The notes under the pieces: generated by a model
What the model was told of the DNA's origin: nothing
Databases searched by the model: none
Seen by the model: the letters and a program-made list of their open reading frames with translations, nothing else
Position numbers and translations under genes: made by a program
Shown: piece by piece, positions 15,621 to 23,898 of the stretch
Position numbering within the stretch: the stretch's first letter is position 1
How the letters are laid out: each line of letters begins with the position of its first letter
Assembly: GCF_900091595.1 (NCBI RefSeq)
Contig: NZ_FMCW01000019.1
Span: 62,001 to 126,000, forward strand
Source: Micromonospora haikouensis
Lineage (GTDB): Bacteria; Actinomycetota; Actinomycetes; Mycobacteriales; Micromonosporaceae
Length of the DNA stretch: 64,000 nt
Direction of reading: 5' to 3'

Positions 15621-16481
15621 TCAGCAGACGGCCGGGAAGCCGCCGCGCTGGAGCGGGACGGCGCACGGTGCCGCCTCCAGGTTCTCCTCCACCAGGAAAC
15701 CGTGCGCGAGCAGCCAGGTGACGCTCAGGTTGCCCCCGGCCTGCGGCAGGTACGCGGGGTTGAGCTGGAACTGGGTGCCCATTCCCGGCTGGGCGAACCA
15801 CGGGGCGATCGGCCCGGAGTCCACCGGGAACGGCTTGACCACGCAGTAGACGTGGTAGTTGGCCAGCGGCGCGTCGGCCGGCGTGTTCAGGTTCGACGGC
15901 GGCAGCGACCGGGCGCTGAACGGGGTGCCGAGCGGGGCGAGGAACGCGCCGCCCGGGAAGCCGAAGCGGTCGAGGCGGTAGCCGGGCAGCAGGGTCTGCT
16001 TCGCCTTGATCGGCACCCCGTTCGGGCCGAGGACGAAGCCGTTCGCGGGCGGATAGACGTACGCGGTCTGGGTGGCGTTGCCGTACTGCTGGAGGAACTG
16101 CGACTCGGTGAGGCCACCGAAGCGCTGGTAACCGGCGAGCAGCGGACCGACCGGCGGCGCGGTGGGCAGCGTGGCGGGGCCGAGCAGCGGGTTGTTGTCG
16201 TAGAACTGGGTGGTCGGCGGCGCGTTCGGCGGGACGCCGGGGCGGCACAGGCTGTCGCCCACGGGCGGCTGCGGCTGGGCGGGGCCCGTGGGGGCCACGT
16301 CGCCGGAGCCCGGGAGACCGGAACCCCAGAAGCCGGCGCCGAGGCCGGCGGCGGAGGACCGGTCGGCGATGAGCCGGGTGCCCTGGTCGGTGTCGATCGG
16401 GGCGGCCTGGGCCGCCACGGCGGGAAGCAGGGCCAGGGCTGCGCCGGAGAGCGCCGCCAAGGCCCAACGAGGTATTTTCAC
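15621..16481 (-). CDS. Secreted TNT (tuberculosis necrotizing toxin)-type domain protein
   Basis: The 286-residue product has a clear signal peptide (residues 1 to about 27), a Pro-rich spacer and a C-terminal domain with YRLDRFGFPGGAFLAPLGTPFSARSLPPSNLN, then YHVYCVVKPF and GPIAPWFAQPGMGTQF. These are the motifs of the TNT family, whose founder, the C-terminal part of M. tuberculosis CpnT, is an NAD+ glycohydrolase; the conserved Arg, Tyr/His and the Gln of the final motif are present. Unlike CpnT there is no channel domain, so it seems exported directly. Paired cysteines occur before and at the end of the domain. The following small gene may confer immunity. Confidence 0.8.
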   Translation of the reverse strand: MKIPRWALAALSGAALALLPAVAAQAAPIDTDQGTRLIADRSSAAGLGAGFWGSGLPGSGDVAPTGPAQPQPPVGDSLCRPGVPPNAPPTTQFYDNNPLLGPATLPTAPPVGPLLAGYQRFGGLTESQFLQQYGNATQTAYVYPPANGFVLGPNGVPIKAKQTLLPGYRLDRFGFPGGAFLAPLGTPFSARSLPPSNLNTPADAPLANYHVYCVVKPFPVDSGPIAPWFAQPGMGTQFQLNPAYLPQAGGNLSVTWLLAHGFLVEENLEAAPCAVPLQRGGFPAVC

Positions 16482-16617
16482 GTCAAACCTCCAGAAAAGG
16501 GACAGGAGCTGCCCTCATCTTCTGGAGATCGGAACTGGAATGTGAGGTTTCGTGCGGTTTTCTACCGGTAGAGGTCGGTCAGCGCAGCCGGCACGCCGCC
16601 AGCGCGGCCGGTGACCG

Positions 16618-18978
16618 TCAGCGCAGTCGGTACACGGTCACCGGGCCGGCGACGAACCCCACCTCGGCGAGCCGGGCCAGCTCCGGCGACACCGGGCCGG
16701 CGGCCGAGTCGGCGAGCAGCCACCGCACGCCGTCCTCGCGGCGCGCCCGGTCCAGTTCGGGGGCGGTCGGCGCGGTGAACAGCCGCTCGTTGCGGGCGAA
16801 CAGCTCCGGGTCGGGGGCGGGCTGCCGGGGGTACGAGAAACCGTCGCGGGCGTGCCCGGCCAGGGCCTCGTCCGTGTAGCCCCAGCTCTCCACGAGCGTC
16901 CGCCGGCCGCCCAGCCCGCTCACCCAGAAGGCCCGCGCGTCGCAGTGCGCGACGGTCCGCACCGGCCGGCAGTGCACGTTGGTGGCCACCACGTCCGCAG
17001 GGCCGGCGTGGGCGTCCAGCCAGAGGGCGGCCCGCGCCTCGTCCCGGGTGAGCGCCCAGGGCCGTTCGGCGGCGGTGAGCGCCCGGGGCGGGTCCCCGAT
17101 CCGGCGCGCGGTCCACTCCAGGCCGCCGGCCACGCTCGCCCCGCAGAGCGCGGCGACCACCCCGGCCACCGCCGCCCGGGCACGCCACGACGCCCCCGCC
17201 GGCCGCCCGCCCCGGTGCCGCAGTCCGGCGAGCAGGACGGCCAGCAGCGCGGCGACGCCGGCCAGCAGCAGCACCCGGCCCGCCGGCACGGCCATCGCCC
17301 ACAGCCAGGCCCGCCGGGTCCGCTCGGACGGGGCCAGCGGGTCGAGCAGCCACTGGGCCGCCGCGCCCACGGTCGCCGCGACCGCCACGACCGGCCACCA
17401 CGGGCGCGCCTCGGCCAGCAGCCACGCGGTCAGCAGCGCCCCGAACGGGACCACGGCCATGAAGAAGTAGAGCTGGCTGACCGACGGGTGGAAGAAGGAC
17501 CAGGCACCGCCCGCCCCGGCCAGCAGCGCCCCGGCCAGCAGCCATGCCGCCGGGTCACCCCGGGTGCCCCGGCGGGCCAGCAGCAGCACGCCGACGAAGC
17601 GGGGCGCCTGGAGCGCCAGCCACCAGCCCAGCACGGCGAGCGCGAAGAGCCACCCGGCCGCGCCGGCCGCCGCGAGCCCCGGCGGCAGCAGGCCGCCCGC
17701 CGCGATGCCCCCGCCCGCGCCGACGGTCTCCCGCCACGGCGCGAGGAACCGCAGCACCCCGAACACCTGCGGGGAGAGCACCCCCGCGCCGCCCCCGGCG
17801 AACAGCCGGTACCCGACGGCCATCGCCGCGACCAGCACCGCGAACAGCGACCCGGCCGCCCACGGCACCCGGCGGGCCCGCCAACCGACGACCACCCCGG
17901 CCAGCGCCACGCCGGCGATCAGCGGGGGCAGGCCGCTGGACTTGGCCCCGGCGACGGCCAGGCCCGCCGCCGGCACCAGCGCCCACCCCCACCCGGGCCG
18001 CCGGCCGCGCACCACGTCCGCGCAGACGCCGGTGAGCAGCAGGAGCAGGGGCAGCAGGTACGTCTGCGAGGGGCTCTCCACGGACAGCGGGAGGGTGCCG
18101 CTGGCCGTCGCGGCGGAGCCGAGGGAGAGCGACACCCCGAGGTACGCCGTCGCCGCGGCGACCGGGCCGGCCCACCAGCGCCCGCTGAGGTCCCGGGCCA
18201 GCCCGGCGGTGACGACGACCGCCGTCGCGGCGACCGGCACCAGCCACAGCCGGAGCAGGATCGTCGCCGGTGCCGTACCGGTGATCATGCTGGCGCTGGC
18301 CAGGTGCGCGTCGACCAGATAGTGGTAGCGCAGCGGTTCCCCGGCGAGTTGCGGCAGCTCGAAGGGCATGGTCCGGGTCAGCTCGTGCACCAGCCCCAGG
18401 TGGTAGAGCAGGTCCTGGTAGTAGACGTGGTCCACCGGCGGCAGCGGGTTCGCCCGCCAGCCCACGGCCGCCCAGGCCACGACGAGGACCAGCACCCCGG
18501 CGACCGCGATCGTCCAGCGCAGCGGCAGCGGCCGGGGCCGGGCGATCCGCCAGTGCCGGCGCAGCCGGGGCACCGCGACGAACAGCGCCAGCACCGGCAC
18601 CGGCCACCAGCGCAGCGCCGGCTGCGTGCCGGTGGCCGTGGCGAGCGCCCAGGCGGCGAGTTCCAGCAGCAGGCCGACGGCGGCGCCGTAGCCCAGGTCC
18701 TCCGGCAGGTTGCCCCGGCTGCCCCGCAGCGCCCGGTGCACGAGCGTGCCCGGCAGCACCAGGGCGAGCGACCAGTACGCGACGTACCGGGCGACGTCAC
18801 CGCCCGGGGTGCCCGTCCACCACCAGCCGGCGACCAGCGCGGCGAGCACCGTGGCCCAGGCGAGGGCCGCCGCGACCCGGCGGGCCGGCGGGCCGCCCCG
18901 ACCCGCCGGTGCGTCGTGTGGGGCGGGCGCGTCCGACGCCACCGGCGGGCCCTGCGTCAGCACCGCCGGTTCAGTCAC
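16618..18978 (-). CDS. Large polytopic membrane protein, GT-C glycosyltransferase-like
   Basis: The 786-residue protein has around 12-14 hydrophobic segments and a C-terminal soluble domain of about 150 residues after WTARRIGDPP. An early loop carries PVDHVYYQDLLYHLGLV and ELPQLAGEPLRYHYLVD, the kind of acidic, aromatic first loop seen in GT-C enzymes that use polyprenyl-phosphate sugars. GTG at 18978 overlaps the stop of the preceding glycosyltransferase by eight bases, so the two are coupled. The likely role is to transfer a sugar supplied by that partner to an extracytoplasmic polymer or protein; the acceptor is unknown. Confidence 0.7.
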   Translation of the reverse strand: MTEPAVLTQGPPVASDAPAPHDAPAGRGGPPARRVAAALAWATVLAALVAGWWWTGTPGGDVARYVAYWSLALVLPGTLVHRALRGSRGNLPEDLGYGAAVGLLLELAAWALATATGTQPALRWWPVPVLALFVAVPRLRRHWRIARPRPLPLRWTIAVAGVLVLVVAWAAVGWRANPLPPVDHVYYQDLLYHLGLVHELTRTMPFELPQLAGEPLRYHYLVDAHLASASMITGTAPATILLRLWLVPVAATAVVVTAGLARDLSGRWWAGPVAAATAYLGVSLSLGSAATASGTLPLSVESPSQTYLLPLLLLLTGVCADVVRGRRPGWGWALVPAAGLAVAGAKSSGLPPLIAGVALAGVVVGWRARRVPWAAGSLFAVLVAAMAVGYRLFAGGGAGVLSPQVFGVLRFLAPWRETVGAGGGIAAGGLLPPGLAAAGAAGWLFALAVLGWWLALQAPRFVGVLLLARRGTRGDPAAWLLAGALLAGAGGAWSFFHPSVSQLYFFMAVVPFGALLTAWLLAEARPWWPVVAVAATVGAAAQWLLDPLAPSERTRRAWLWAMAVPAGRVLLLAGVAALLAVLLAGLRHRGGRPAGASWRARAAVAGVVAALCGASVAGGLEWTARRIGDPPRALTAAERPWALTRDEARAALWLDAHAGPADVVATNVHCRPVRTVAHCDARAFWVSGLGGRRTLVESWGYTDEALAGHARDGFSYPRQPAPDPELFARNERLFTAPTAPELDRARREDGVRWLLADSAAGPVSPELARLAEVGFVAGPVTVYRLR

Positions 18979-20071
18979 CGGCCCGGCCAGCCGCCACCGC
19001 CACGGCCGGCGGGTCGGACGCCCCGGCCGGGTCGACGGGCACCCCGCCGGGGCCGGATGCGCCACCGGAGCCGAAGGGAGCCTCGCCGGGGCCGAAGGGG
19101 ACCCCGGCGGATTCGAAGGGCACCTCGGCGGAGTCGAAGCCGACGAGGTGGGTGGGGCGGTCCTGCACCGTACGGTAGATGCGGCCGACGTACTCGCCGA
19201 GCAGCCCGAGGCAGATCAGCTGGACGGCGCTGAACAGCAGCACCGCCACGAACAGCGAGGTCCAGCCCGGAATGGTCGCGCCGTCGGCGTAGGCGACCAG
19301 GCCGAGGACGGCCAGCACCAGGCAGGCCGCGAAGCTGACCACGCCGAGCCAGGTGGCCAGCCGCAGCGGCGCGGCGGTGAAGTTCGCCGTGCTGTCCCAG
19401 GCCAGCGCGATCATCCGGCGCAGCGGGTACTTCGTCTCCCCGGCCGCCCGCGCCGCGCGGGAGTAGCGCACCTCGGCGGCGGCGAAGCCGAGCGAGGGCA
19501 CCAGCAGCCGGTAGACCGGGGTGCGCTCGGGCAGCCGGCGCAGCACCTCCACCACGTCGCGGCTGACCAGCCGGAAGTCGCCCGCCTGCGCGGGCAGGTC
19601 CGCGCCGACGATGCGCCGCATCAGCCGGTAGTACAGGCCGGCGGTGCCGCGCTTGAACGGCGTGTCGGTGCTGCGGTCGGCGCGCACCCCGTACACGACG
19701 TCGACGCCCCGGTCGCGGGCGGTGGCCAGCATCTCGGGGATGACCTCGGGCGGGTCCTGGAGGTCGGCGTCGATGCTGACCACCCAGCGGCCCCGGGCCC
19801 GGTGCAGGCCGGCGGTGAGGGCGGCCTGGTGGCCGCTGTTGCGGCGCAGCCGGACGAGCCGGAGCTGGGGCCAGGACCGGGCGTGGTCGAGCAGCAGCCG
19901 GGCCGTGGCGTCGCGGCTGCCGTCGTCGACGGCGACCACCTCGTACGTGGTGCCGGTGCCGTCGAGCACCGGCCGGAGCCGCTCGACGAACACCGCGACG
20001 ACGTCCTGCTCGTTGTACATGGGGACGACCACGGACAGGTCCGGTGTCGCCCCGGCTGCGCTGATGTCCAT
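18971..20071 (-). CDS. GT2 glycosyltransferase of the polyprenyl-phosphate sugar synthase type
   Basis: A 366-residue protein with a GT-A domain (DLSVVVPMYNEQDVV, VVAVDDGSRD, DADLQDPPE with the metal-binding Asp residues) and two C-terminal membrane helices (about 235-300) after ETKYPLRRMIALAWDS. This is the DPM1/GtrB layout, making polyprenyl-P-hexose on the inner membrane face. The ATG at 20071 is chosen because the Rossmann strand begins soon after. The last 50 residues are a Gly/Pro-rich tail with repeated VPFES/VPFGP/APFGS units. It is the donor partner for the overlapping GT-C-like gene. Confidence 0.88.
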   Translation of the reverse strand: MDISAAGATPDLSVVVPMYNEQDVVAVFVERLRPVLDGTGTTYEVVAVDDGSRDATARLLLDHARSWPQLRLVRLRRNSGHQAALTAGLHRARGRWVVSIDADLQDPPEVIPEMLATARDRGVDVVYGVRADRSTDTPFKRGTAGLYYRLMRRIVGADLPAQAGDFRLVSRDVVEVLRRLPERTPVYRLLVPSLGFAAAEVRYSRAARAAGETKYPLRRMIALAWDSTANFTAAPLRLATWLGVVSFAACLVLAVLGLVAYADGATIPGWTSLFVAVLLFSAVQLICLGLLGEYVGRIYRTVQDRPTHLVGFDSAEVPFESAGVPFGPGEAPFGSGGASGPGGVPVDPAGASDPPAVAVAAGRAGD

Positions 20072-20231
20072 CGCCGGCCACCCTGCCGGCCCGAGGCCAC
20101 CACAGCCACACACCGAGTTGAACGCCCGGTGAACGTCGGCCGCCCGGCACCGGACGGCCGGACGGCGGCGGGTCAGCGCGGCGAGCTGCGGCGAGCCCGG
20201 CGCGGCGCGGTCAGGCAGGCGGGGCCGGGCG

Positions 20232-21524
20232 TCAGCGCTCCAGGATCGCCGTGACCCCCTGGCCGCCGGCCGCGCAGATCGAGATGAGCCCTCGCCCGGA
20301 ACCGGACTCGGCGAGCAGCTTGGCCAGCGTGGCGACGATCCGCCCGCCGGTGGCGGCGAACGGGTGGCCGGCGGCCAGGGACGAGCCGTTGACGTTGAGC
20401 CTGTCCCGGTCGATCGACCCGAGCGGGGCGTCCAGGCCGAGCCGGTCCTTGCAGAACTCCGGCGACTCCCAGGCGGCCAGCGTCGCCAGCACCTGCGAGG
20501 CGAACGCCTCGTGGATCTCGTAGTAGTCGAAGTCCTGCAACGTCAGCCCGGCGCGGGCCAGCATCCGGGGCACCGCGTACGCGGGGGCCATCAGCAGCCC
20601 CTCGTCGCCGTGCACGAAGTCGACGGCCGCCGTCTCCGACCAGGAGAACCAGGCGAGGACCGGCAGGTTGCGCTCGGCCGCCCACGCCTCCGAGGCGAGC
20701 AGCACCGTGGACGCGCCGTCGGTGAGCGGGGAGGAGTTGCCGGCGGTCATGGTCGCCTGCTCGGCGTCCGGGCCCCGGTGGCCGAAGACGGGCTTGAGCG
20801 AGCCCAGCTTCTCCATGGTGGTGTCGGGGCGGAGGTTCTGGTCCCGGGTCAGCCCCAGGTAGGGGGTCAGCAGGTCGTCGAAGAACCCCCGGTCGTACGC
20901 GGCGGCGAGCCGCTGGTGGGAGCGGAGCGCCAGCTCGTCCTGGGCCTGCCGGTCGACGTTCCAGCGCAGGGCGGTGCGGGCGGCGTGCTCGCCCATCGAC
21001 AGCCCGGTGCGCGGCTCGGCGTTGCGCGGGATCTCCGGCTGGAACGGCTGGAGCGGACGCAGTTTCGCCGCGATCTTCAGCCGCTCGCCGAGGGTGCGGG
21101 CGGAGTTGAGCCGGAGCAGGGTGCGGCGCAGCTCCTCGTTGACGGCCAGCGGGGCGTCGGAGGTGGTGTCGACGCCGCCGGCGATGCCGGCCTCGATCTG
21201 CCCGAGGGCGATCTTGTTGGCGACGAGGATCGCCGCCTCCAGGCCGGTGCCGCACGCCTGCTGGATGTCGTACGCCGGGGTGTGCGGGTCGAGCTTCGAG
21301 CCGAGCACCACCTCGCGGGTGAGGTTGAAGTCCCGGGAGTGCTTGAGCACCGCCCCGGCGACGACCTCGCCGACCCGCTGCCCGGCCAGCCCGAACCGCG
21401 CGACGAGCCCGTCGAGGGCCGCGCCCAGCATGTCGGCGTTGGACGCGCTGGCGTACCGCGAGTTGGACCGGGCGAAGGGGATGCGGTTGCCGCCGATGAC
21501 CGCGACCCGCCGGATGCTCTGCAC
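20232..21524 (-). CDS. Acetyl-CoA C-acyltransferase (thiolase), FadA2-like
   Basis: The 430-residue enzyme cleaves 3-ketoacyl-CoA or condenses acetyl-CoA units. The nucleophile Cys is in IQQACGTGLEA, the second catalytic set in YEIHEAFA, GHPFAATGGR and ICAAGGQG. GTG at 21524 follows CGGAGG. It is divergent from the fabG-like gene with 56 bp between, and in M. tuberculosis fadA2 sits beside fabG4 and htdX in the same way, which supports the orthology and a role in fatty acid degradation or elongation. Confidence 0.9.
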   Translation of the reverse strand: MQSIRRVAVIGGNRIPFARSNSRYASASNADMLGAALDGLVARFGLAGQRVGEVVAGAVLKHSRDFNLTREVVLGSKLDPHTPAYDIQQACGTGLEAAILVANKIALGQIEAGIAGGVDTTSDAPLAVNEELRRTLLRLNSARTLGERLKIAAKLRPLQPFQPEIPRNAEPRTGLSMGEHAARTALRWNVDRQAQDELALRSHQRLAAAYDRGFFDDLLTPYLGLTRDQNLRPDTTMEKLGSLKPVFGHRGPDAEQATMTAGNSSPLTDGASTVLLASEAWAAERNLPVLAWFSWSETAAVDFVHGDEGLLMAPAYAVPRMLARAGLTLQDFDYYEIHEAFASQVLATLAAWESPEFCKDRLGLDAPLGSIDRDRLNVNGSSLAAGHPFAATGGRIVATLAKLLAESGSGRGLISICAAGGQGVTAILER

Positions 21525-21546
21525 GATCCCGCCTCCGTTTCAGGAC

Positions 21547-21574
21547 TTGCCCACAACCTACTGGCCAGTAGGCT
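21547..21574 (+). promoter_or_regulatory. Leaderless promoter with TetR-like palindrome
   Basis: TTGCCC at 21547-21552 and TAGGCT at 21569-21574 are 16 bases apart, and the ATG of the fabG-like gene follows the -10 by six bases, which fits a leaderless transcript starting at or next to the ATG. Between and over the boxes lies CCTACTGGCCAGTAGG (21557-21572), a perfect 16-bp palindrome. A dimeric repressor bound there would block both this promoter and the divergent thiolase promoter. Confidence 0.65.
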
Positions 21575-21580
21575 ACGCCT

Positions 21581-22936
21581 ATGACCGACAGGTACGCGAG
21601 CTTCGTCCGATCGGGGGCCGGCCGCGCGCTGGTCAAGCGCCTGGGGCTGCCCGACCCGCCACGACTGCGCCGGCACACCCCGGGGGACCCGCTGCTGACC
21701 GGGCCGGCCCTGCTCGGCTCGGCCACCGGCGGCCGGCTCGCCGGGCAGGTCGGCACGATCCTGACCGCCGCCGGGGTCGAGCTGCGCGATCCGGCCACCG
21801 CCGAGGCCCAGGAGCGCTTCGGAGCCCTGGTGTACGACGCCACGGGCATCACCGACTCCACCGGCCTGCGCCAGCTCTACGACTTCTTCCACCCGCGCGC
21901 CCGCTCGGTGCTGCCCGGCGGCCGGGTGCTCGTGCTCGGCACCCCGCCCGACGAGTGCGGCACGCCGCGCGAGGCGACCGCTCAGCGGGCCCTGGAGGGG
22001 CTGACCCGCAGCATCGGCAAGGAGTTCGGCCGGGGCGTCACCGCCCAGCTCGTGCACGTCACGGCGCACGGGGACGCCGGCACGGCCACCGGCCTGGAGG
22101 CCACCCTGCGGTTCCTGCTCTCGGGCCGCTCCGCGTACGTCTCGGGGCAGGTCGTCCGGGTCGGCGCCGGCGCGGCCGAGCCGCCGGCCGACTGGGACCG
22201 GCCGCTCGACGGCCAGGTCGTCCTGGTGACCGGGGCGGCCCGGGGCATCGGCGCGGCCCTGGCCCGGGTGCTGGCCCGCGACGGCGCGCAGGTCGTCGCG
22301 CTCGACATCCCGGCCGCCGGGGACGAGCTGGCCGCCGTCGCCAACGAGATCGGCGGCACCGCCGTGCAGCTCGACCTGACCGCCCCGGACGCGCCCACCC
22401 GGCTCGCCGACCACCTCGCGTCCCGGCACGGCCGGGTCGACGTGGTGGTGCACAACGCGGGCATCACCCGGGACCGGACGCTGGGCAGGATGGACGCCGA
22501 CCGGTGGGACAGCGTCATCGACGTCAACCTGTCCAGCCAGGAACGCATCAACGACGTGCTGCTGGAGCGCGGGCTGATCCCGGCCGGCGGCCGGATCGTC
22601 TCGGTCTCCTCGATCGCCGGGATCGCCGGCAACCGGGGCCAGACCAACTACGCCACCTCCAAGGCGGGCGTGATCGGGCTGGTGCAGTCGCTCGCCCCGG
22701 CGCTGCGCGAGCGCGGGATCAGCGTCAACGCGGTCGCCCCCGGGTTCATCGAGACCCGGCTGACCGCCCGCATCCCGCTCGTCGTGCGGGAGGCGGGCCG
22801 GCGGATGAACAGCATGGCCCAGGGTGGCCTGCCCGTGGACGTCGCCGAGACGATCGGCTGGCTGGCCTGGCCGGCGAGCGGCGCGGTCAGCGGCAACGTC
22901 GTCCGGGTCTGCGGCCAGAGCCTGCTGGGGGCGTGA
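21581..22936 (+). CDS. Two-domain 3-oxoacyl-(ACP/CoA) reductase, FabG4-like
   Basis: The 451-residue protein is about twice normal FabG. The N-terminal 200 residues form a flavodoxin-like domain lacking cofactor motifs, as in M. tuberculosis FabG4; the C-terminal SDR domain has TGAARGIG (about residue 217), HNAGITRD, SVSSIAG and the catalytic YATSK (about 356). High-molecular-weight FabG uses NADH with CoA substrates. It overlaps the downstream MaoC gene by one base (TGATG), giving a reductase-dehydratase pair. The promoter appears leaderless. Confidence 0.92.
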   Translation: MTDRYASFVRSGAGRALVKRLGLPDPPRLRRHTPGDPLLTGPALLGSATGGRLAGQVGTILTAAGVELRDPATAEAQERFGALVYDATGITDSTGLRQLYDFFHPRARSVLPGGRVLVLGTPPDECGTPREATAQRALEGLTRSIGKEFGRGVTAQLVHVTAHGDAGTATGLEATLRFLLSGRSAYVSGQVVRVGAGAAEPPADWDRPLDGQVVLVTGAARGIGAALARVLARDGAQVVALDIPAAGDELAAVANEIGGTAVQLDLTAPDAPTRLADHLASRHGRVDVVVHNAGITRDRTLGRMDADRWDSVIDVNLSSQERINDVLLERGLIPAGGRIVSVSSIAGIAGNRGQTNYATSKAGVIGLVQSLAPALRERGISVNAVAPGFIETRLTARIPLVVREAGRRMNSMAQGGLPVDVAETIGWLAWPASGAVSGNVVRVCGQSLLGA

Positions 22937-23817
22937 TGACCGACGCGGAGACGCAGGGCCGGACCCTGCTGGAGCTGCCCCGGCTGCCGCAGGCCGGCCC
23001 GCTCTACCGGCGGGCGCTGCTCGGGGCGCTGCCCGGCCCGGGTCGCCGCCGGGGCGACGCGCTGCCGCAGGTCGAGCTGGCCGTCGCCGGGGTCGCCGTC
23101 GACCGGGCGCACCTGGCCGACTACGACCGGGTGTGCGGGTTCCGGCTGGCCGACCGGCTCCCGGGGACGTACCCGCACGTGCTGGGGTTTCCGCTGGCGC
23201 TGCGGCTGATGACCGCGCCGCAGTTCCCGCTGCCGCTGGTCGGGCTGGTGCACGTGGCCAACCGGATCACCGTGCGCCGGCCGGTCGAGGCCGGCGAGCC
23301 GCTGGACTTCCGCGCGTACGCCGAGAACCTGCGCCCGCACGAGCGGGGGCGGCAGGTCGACGTGGTGCTGGTCGGGGCGGTCGGCGGGGCGGAGGTGTGG
23401 CGCGGCGTGTCGACGTACCTCGGCAGGGAGCGCACGGCGGGCGGCGGCGCGCGGCGCGACCGGGGTGACCGGCCCGCCGCGCCGGCCGCCACCGCCTCCT
23501 GGCGGGTGCCGCCGCGGGTGGGCACCGACTACGCGCGGGTCTCCGGCGACCACAACCCGATCCACACCTCCCGGCTGGGAGCGCGGCTGTTCGGCTTCCC
23601 CCGCCCGATCGCGCACGGCATGTGGAGCAAGGCGCGCTGCCTGGCCGCGCTGGAGAGCCGGCTGCCGGAGGCGTACACGGTCGAGGTGGCGTTCAAGCTG
23701 CCGGTGCCGCTGCCGTCCACGGTGGCCTTCACCGCCACCGCCGACGGCCCGGCCTGGGAGTTCGCCCTGCACGACGCGCGCAGCGGCAGGCCGCACCTGG
23801 CGGGCTCCGTGCGCTGA
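22936..23817 (+). CDS. MaoC-family double hot-dog 3-hydroxyacyl dehydratase, HtdX-like
   Basis: A 293-residue protein with two hot-dog repeats joined by a Gly/Arg/Ala linker near residue 175. The second repeat has the hydratase-2 motif DYARVSGDHNPIH and the FPRPIAHGMW block with the catalytic Asp and His. It is coupled to the FabG4-like gene, matching the htdX-fabG4 pair of mycobacteria. It should interconvert (R)-3-hydroxyacyl and enoyl thioesters in the cytosol. Confidence 0.9.
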   Translation: MTDAETQGRTLLELPRLPQAGPLYRRALLGALPGPGRRRGDALPQVELAVAGVAVDRAHLADYDRVCGFRLADRLPGTYPHVLGFPLALRLMTAPQFPLPLVGLVHVANRITVRRPVEAGEPLDFRAYAENLRPHERGRQVDVVLVGAVGGAEVWRGVSTYLGRERTAGGGARRDRGDRPAAPAATASWRVPPRVGTDYARVSGDHNPIHTSRLGARLFGFPRPIAHGMWSKARCLAALESRLPEAYTVEVAFKLPVPLPSTVAFTATADGPAWEFALHDARSGRPHLAGSVR

Positions 23818-23830
23818 CGAGGGCCAGGGC

Positions 23831-23890
23831 TTGGCATTCACTCTTTCGTGCGCTAAGTTGTTCTCACGTTGAGATGTTCTCAGAGTGAGA
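23831..23890 (+). promoter_or_regulatory. Promoter with tandem TCTCA-N3-TGAGA operators
   Basis: TTGGCA (23831-23836) and TAAGTT (23854-23859) are spaced by 17 bases and form a good vegetative promoter. Directly downstream lie GTTCTCACGTTGAGA (23860-23874) and GTTCTCAGAGTGAGA (23876-23890), two copies of a TCTCA-N3-TGAGA dyad repeated at 16 bp. They cover the start point and leader up to eight bases before the GTG of the NrtR-like gene, so autoregulation by that protein is the simplest reading. Confidence 0.75.
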
Positions 23891-23898
23891 GAGACGCC

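Noticed and set aside
16482..16617. Possible frameshifted end of the GT-C-like gene (an alternative frame continues to 16562)
   Set aside because: The TGA at 16618 follows a good C-terminal end; the continuation is a short imperfect repeat of the last codons without domain support.
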